Shown: positions 5,617 to 6,876 of the stretch, piece by piece
Numbering within the stretch: the first letter of the stretch is position 1
Layout: every line of letters starts with the position of its first letter
From: an uncultured Methylophaga sp.
GTDB taxonomy: Bacteria > Pseudomonadota > Gammaproteobacteria > Nitrosococcales > Methylophagaceae
Reading direction: 5' to 3'
Assembly (NCBI GenBank): GCA_946885755.1
Contig: CAMPHB010000066.1
Span: 1-6,876 of the forward strand
DNA length: 6,876 nt
Program-made: the position numbers and the translations under genes
Notes under the pieces: model-generated
The model's input: only the letters and a program-made list of their open reading frames with translations
Told to the model about the DNA's origin: nothing
The model's database searches: none

Positions 5617-6498
5617 TTAGCCGCTTATATCGTGCTGAATTTGCAGAATTTTTTCACTGGCCTCGCTGAGTTGTTGGCTGGCGGTTGACCAGTCTGGCCA
5701 GAGTCGCTGAAAAGCCGGACTGTCGACTAATGATTCGGGGATGACTGCATGATTGCAAAAATCGACCAGTAAACTCAGTTGATAGGCGACGATGACAATA
5801 TCGTTTAAATCGATATCGCCTGCATGCCGGTAGTTAAGGTCCTGGTGGTTTAAAGCAACTGATCTTAAGGCTGGAGCCAGTTGCCAGTATGCCAGTAATT
5901 GATAGCCGATTTGTGGATAAAACACCGGTAATAACTGCTCAGACAGGCGTTTCATGCGGCTGGATTTGTGTTTCACGTCGGGCAGGCTGGCAAGTTTGCG
6001 GATAAGCGGTACCATGCCGATGTTATGTATCAGGCCCGCCAGCAGCGCCTGTTCGGCTTCGAGTTGTGAATATTCGGCAGTCAGCAGATAGCTTATTGCA
6101 GCAACTTTGATACTTTTCAGGCGGATCAGTTTGTATTCAGCAAATAGCGGTGCTGATGGTTGTTGGTGTAGATATTGATCCATTACCAGACCGCTTGCCA
6201 GTGCCTGCAAACGAGATAAGCCCAGCCGGGCCACAGCGGCTTTCAGCGTCTGAATTTGACTGTGGCCTGCCATATTGGCGCTGTTCGCCAGTTGCAGCAA
6301 GCGTTCGCAAATGATTGGTTCGGTTTGCAGAATGCTGACAATTTCATCAAAACTGCTGTCGCTGTCGGTGGTAAGGCTACTGAGGCGGGTCAGCAGATTC
6401 GGTGCCGGCGGTAATTCAATATTGCCGTTATGAATATCATTGGCAAAACGTGCCGCAAGCTCAGCAAGTAACTGCTGTTCACCGGGCTGACGAATCAT
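5617..6498 (-). CDS. HDOD domain protein
   Basis: A 293-residue cytoplasmic protein with one HDOD domain, a non-hydrolytic relative of the HD phosphohydrolases found in many bacterial signalling proteins. Family hallmarks in order: the ELPPAPNLLTRLSSL opening (28-42), ILQTEPIICERLLQLANSA (56-74), TLKAAVARLGLSRLQAL (84-100), the degenerate metal motif LIHNIG (156-161) with Asn where active HD enzymes have Asp, and an NHQDL segment (217-221). No GGDEF, EAL, receiver or kinase domain is attached; the C-terminal 70 residues are helical and unassigned. Its partner and output are unknown. The ATG at 6496-6498 is the only Met near the N-terminus. It has no visible Shine-Dalgarno and sits 20 nt after the tRNA-His CCA. 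The stop TAA is followed by the tRNA-Thr promoter, so the gene probably lies on a tRNA-His / HDOD transcript. Confidence 0.9.
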   Translation of the reverse strand: MIRQPGEQQLLAELAARFANDIHNGNIELPPAPNLLTRLSSLTTDSDSSFDEIVSILQTEPIICERLLQLANSANMAGHSQIQTLKAAVARLGLSRLQALASGLVMDQYLHQQPSAPLFAEYKLIRLKSIKVAAISYLLTAEYSQLEAEQALLAGLIHNIGMVPLIRKLASLPDVKHKSSRMKRLSEQLLPVFYPQIGYQLLAYWQLAPALRSVALNHQDLNYRHAGDIDLNDIVIVAYQLSLLVDFCNHAVIPESLVDSPAFQRLWPDWSTASQQLSEASEKILQIQHDISG

Positions 6499-6517
6499 TG
6501 GATGTTGCGGGAAAAAA

Positions 6518-6594
6518 TGGGGTGAGTGATGGGGCTCGAACCCACGACAACCGGAATCACAATCCGGGACTCTACCAACTGAGCTACACTCACC
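6518..6594 (-). tRNA. tRNA-His (anticodon GTG)
   Basis: A 77-nt cloverleaf with encoded CCA (6518-6520). The anticodon GTG lies at 6558-6560 in the loop TTGTGAT, flanked by CCGGA/TCCGG. The histidine identity elements are present: an extra 5' G(-1) at 6594 paired with discriminator C73 at 6521. Acceptor GTGAGTG/CACTCAC and T stem GTGGG/CCCAT (one G-U pair) pair well. The D stem has one G-U pair. It is transcribed from its own promoter upstream and is followed closely by the HDOD gene. Confidence 0.96.
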
Positions 6595-6652
6595 ACAGAA
6601 ATGGTTTTTTGACTGACCGCGCTATTCTGCGGTGCAATTTGGAAAGGGCATA

Positions 6653-6680
6653 ATTGTACTGCCTTTCTGGGCGCGGTCAA
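6653..6680 (-). promoter_or_regulatory. Sigma-70 promoter of tRNA-His (and probably the HDOD gene)
   Basis: On the - strand the -35 element is TTGACC (6680-6675) and the -10 element TACAAT (6658-6653), with 16-nt spacing, just after the rnr stop. Transcription should start near 6646, leaving a 5' leader of about 50 nt to be trimmed. A TATGCCC stretch follows the -10 box. Confidence 0.75.
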
Positions 6681-6695
6681 GGAAAATCTCTGTGA

Positions 6696-6876
6696 TCAGG
6701 CCAGTTCCAGGTCGATTTTTTTGTCATCCAAATCAACCCGCACTACTTTGACCCGCAGGCTGTCACCCAGCCGGTAAACTTTGCGGGTGCGCTCGCCCAT
6801 CAAACGGTGACCGGCTGCATCAAACTGGTAATAGTCATTTTTTAGTGAGGTGACATGCACCAGACCTTCAATATAT
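6696..6876 (-). CDS. rnr: RNase R, C-terminal fragment (S1 domain)
   Basis: The last 59 codons of a gene that continues beyond the right edge, read on the - strand to TGA at 6696-6698. The residues GLVHVTSL, NDYYQFD, GHRLMGERT, VYRLGD and VRVDLDDKKIDLELA match the C-terminal S1 RNA-binding domain of RNase R, a 3'-to-5' exoribonuclease that degrades structured RNA. The NDYYxFD...GHRLxGERT block separates it from most other S1 proteins. The protein ends immediately after the S1 domain, without the long Lys-rich tail of E. coli RNase R. The stop lies just upstream of the tRNA-His promoter on the same strand; no terminator hairpin is obvious between them. RNase II-like relatives are a less likely alternative. 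Confidence 0.88.
   Translation of the reverse strand, partial: YIEGLVHVTSLKNDYYQFDAAGHRLMGERTRKVYRLGDSLRVKVVRVDLDDKKIDLELA

Overview
The window looks like a chromosomal segment of a gammaproteobacterium with roughly balanced GC. The bacterioferritin, Bfd and RNase R sequences, the tRNA sequences with encoded CCA, and the E. coli-like promoters and Fur box all fit that group. The DUF2878 / DUF1295 / Cfa-like methyltransferase cassette is seen in several aquatic gammaproteobacteria. A methanotroph-like (Methylococcales) host is possible, but that is only an impression. No phage, transposon, CRISPR or plasmid signature is visible.

Left part, + strand (1-3614): a tightly packed operon that enters from the left. 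It holds a DUF2878 membrane protein (5' end just outside the window), a DUF1295 membrane protein of the steroid-5-alpha-reductase/ICMT-like superfamily, a Cfa-like SAM-dependent methyltransferase, and a membrane sensor histidine kinase. The first two junctions each overlap by exactly 14 nt. The kinase starts 2 nt after the stop of the full methyltransferase frame. The methyltransferase carries an in-frame amber codon (2080-2082) exactly where relatives have a Trp. The frame and family homology continue for 76 more codons, so the gene is a fresh nonsense pseudogene, a sequencing error, or a readthrough case. The likely theme is chemical modification of membrane lipid acyl chains, with a sensor gene attached.

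Middle (3624-4699): an OmpR-family response regulator on the - strand converges tail-to-tail on the kinase with a 9-nt gap. The two are probably partners despite the unusual orientation. Across a 167-nt intergenic region lies bfd, a small [2Fe-2S] bacterioferritin-associated ferredoxin on the + strand. A near-consensus sigma-70 promoter with a strong Fur box between its -35 and -10 elements precedes it.

Right part (4700-6876): bacterioferritin (bfr, +) has its own promoter, an inverted repeat and a strong Shine-Dalgarno. It converges across a bidirectional terminator on a - strand block: C-terminal end of rnr (RNase R, cut by the window edge), tRNA-His(GTG), an HDOD-domain gene, and tRNA-Thr(TGT). 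Each tRNA has a clear sigma-70 promoter. The HDOD start codon lies 20 nt downstream of the tRNA-His CCA end and lacks a recognisable Shine-Dalgarno.

Functionally there are three modules: membrane lipid modification with two-component sensing, Fur-linked iron storage and release (bfd/bfr), and an RNA block (rnr, two tRNAs) containing an HDOD signalling protein. I see no clearly new multi-gene system. The items most worth checking are the amber codon, the convergent kinase/regulator pair and the tRNA-His/HDOD junction.
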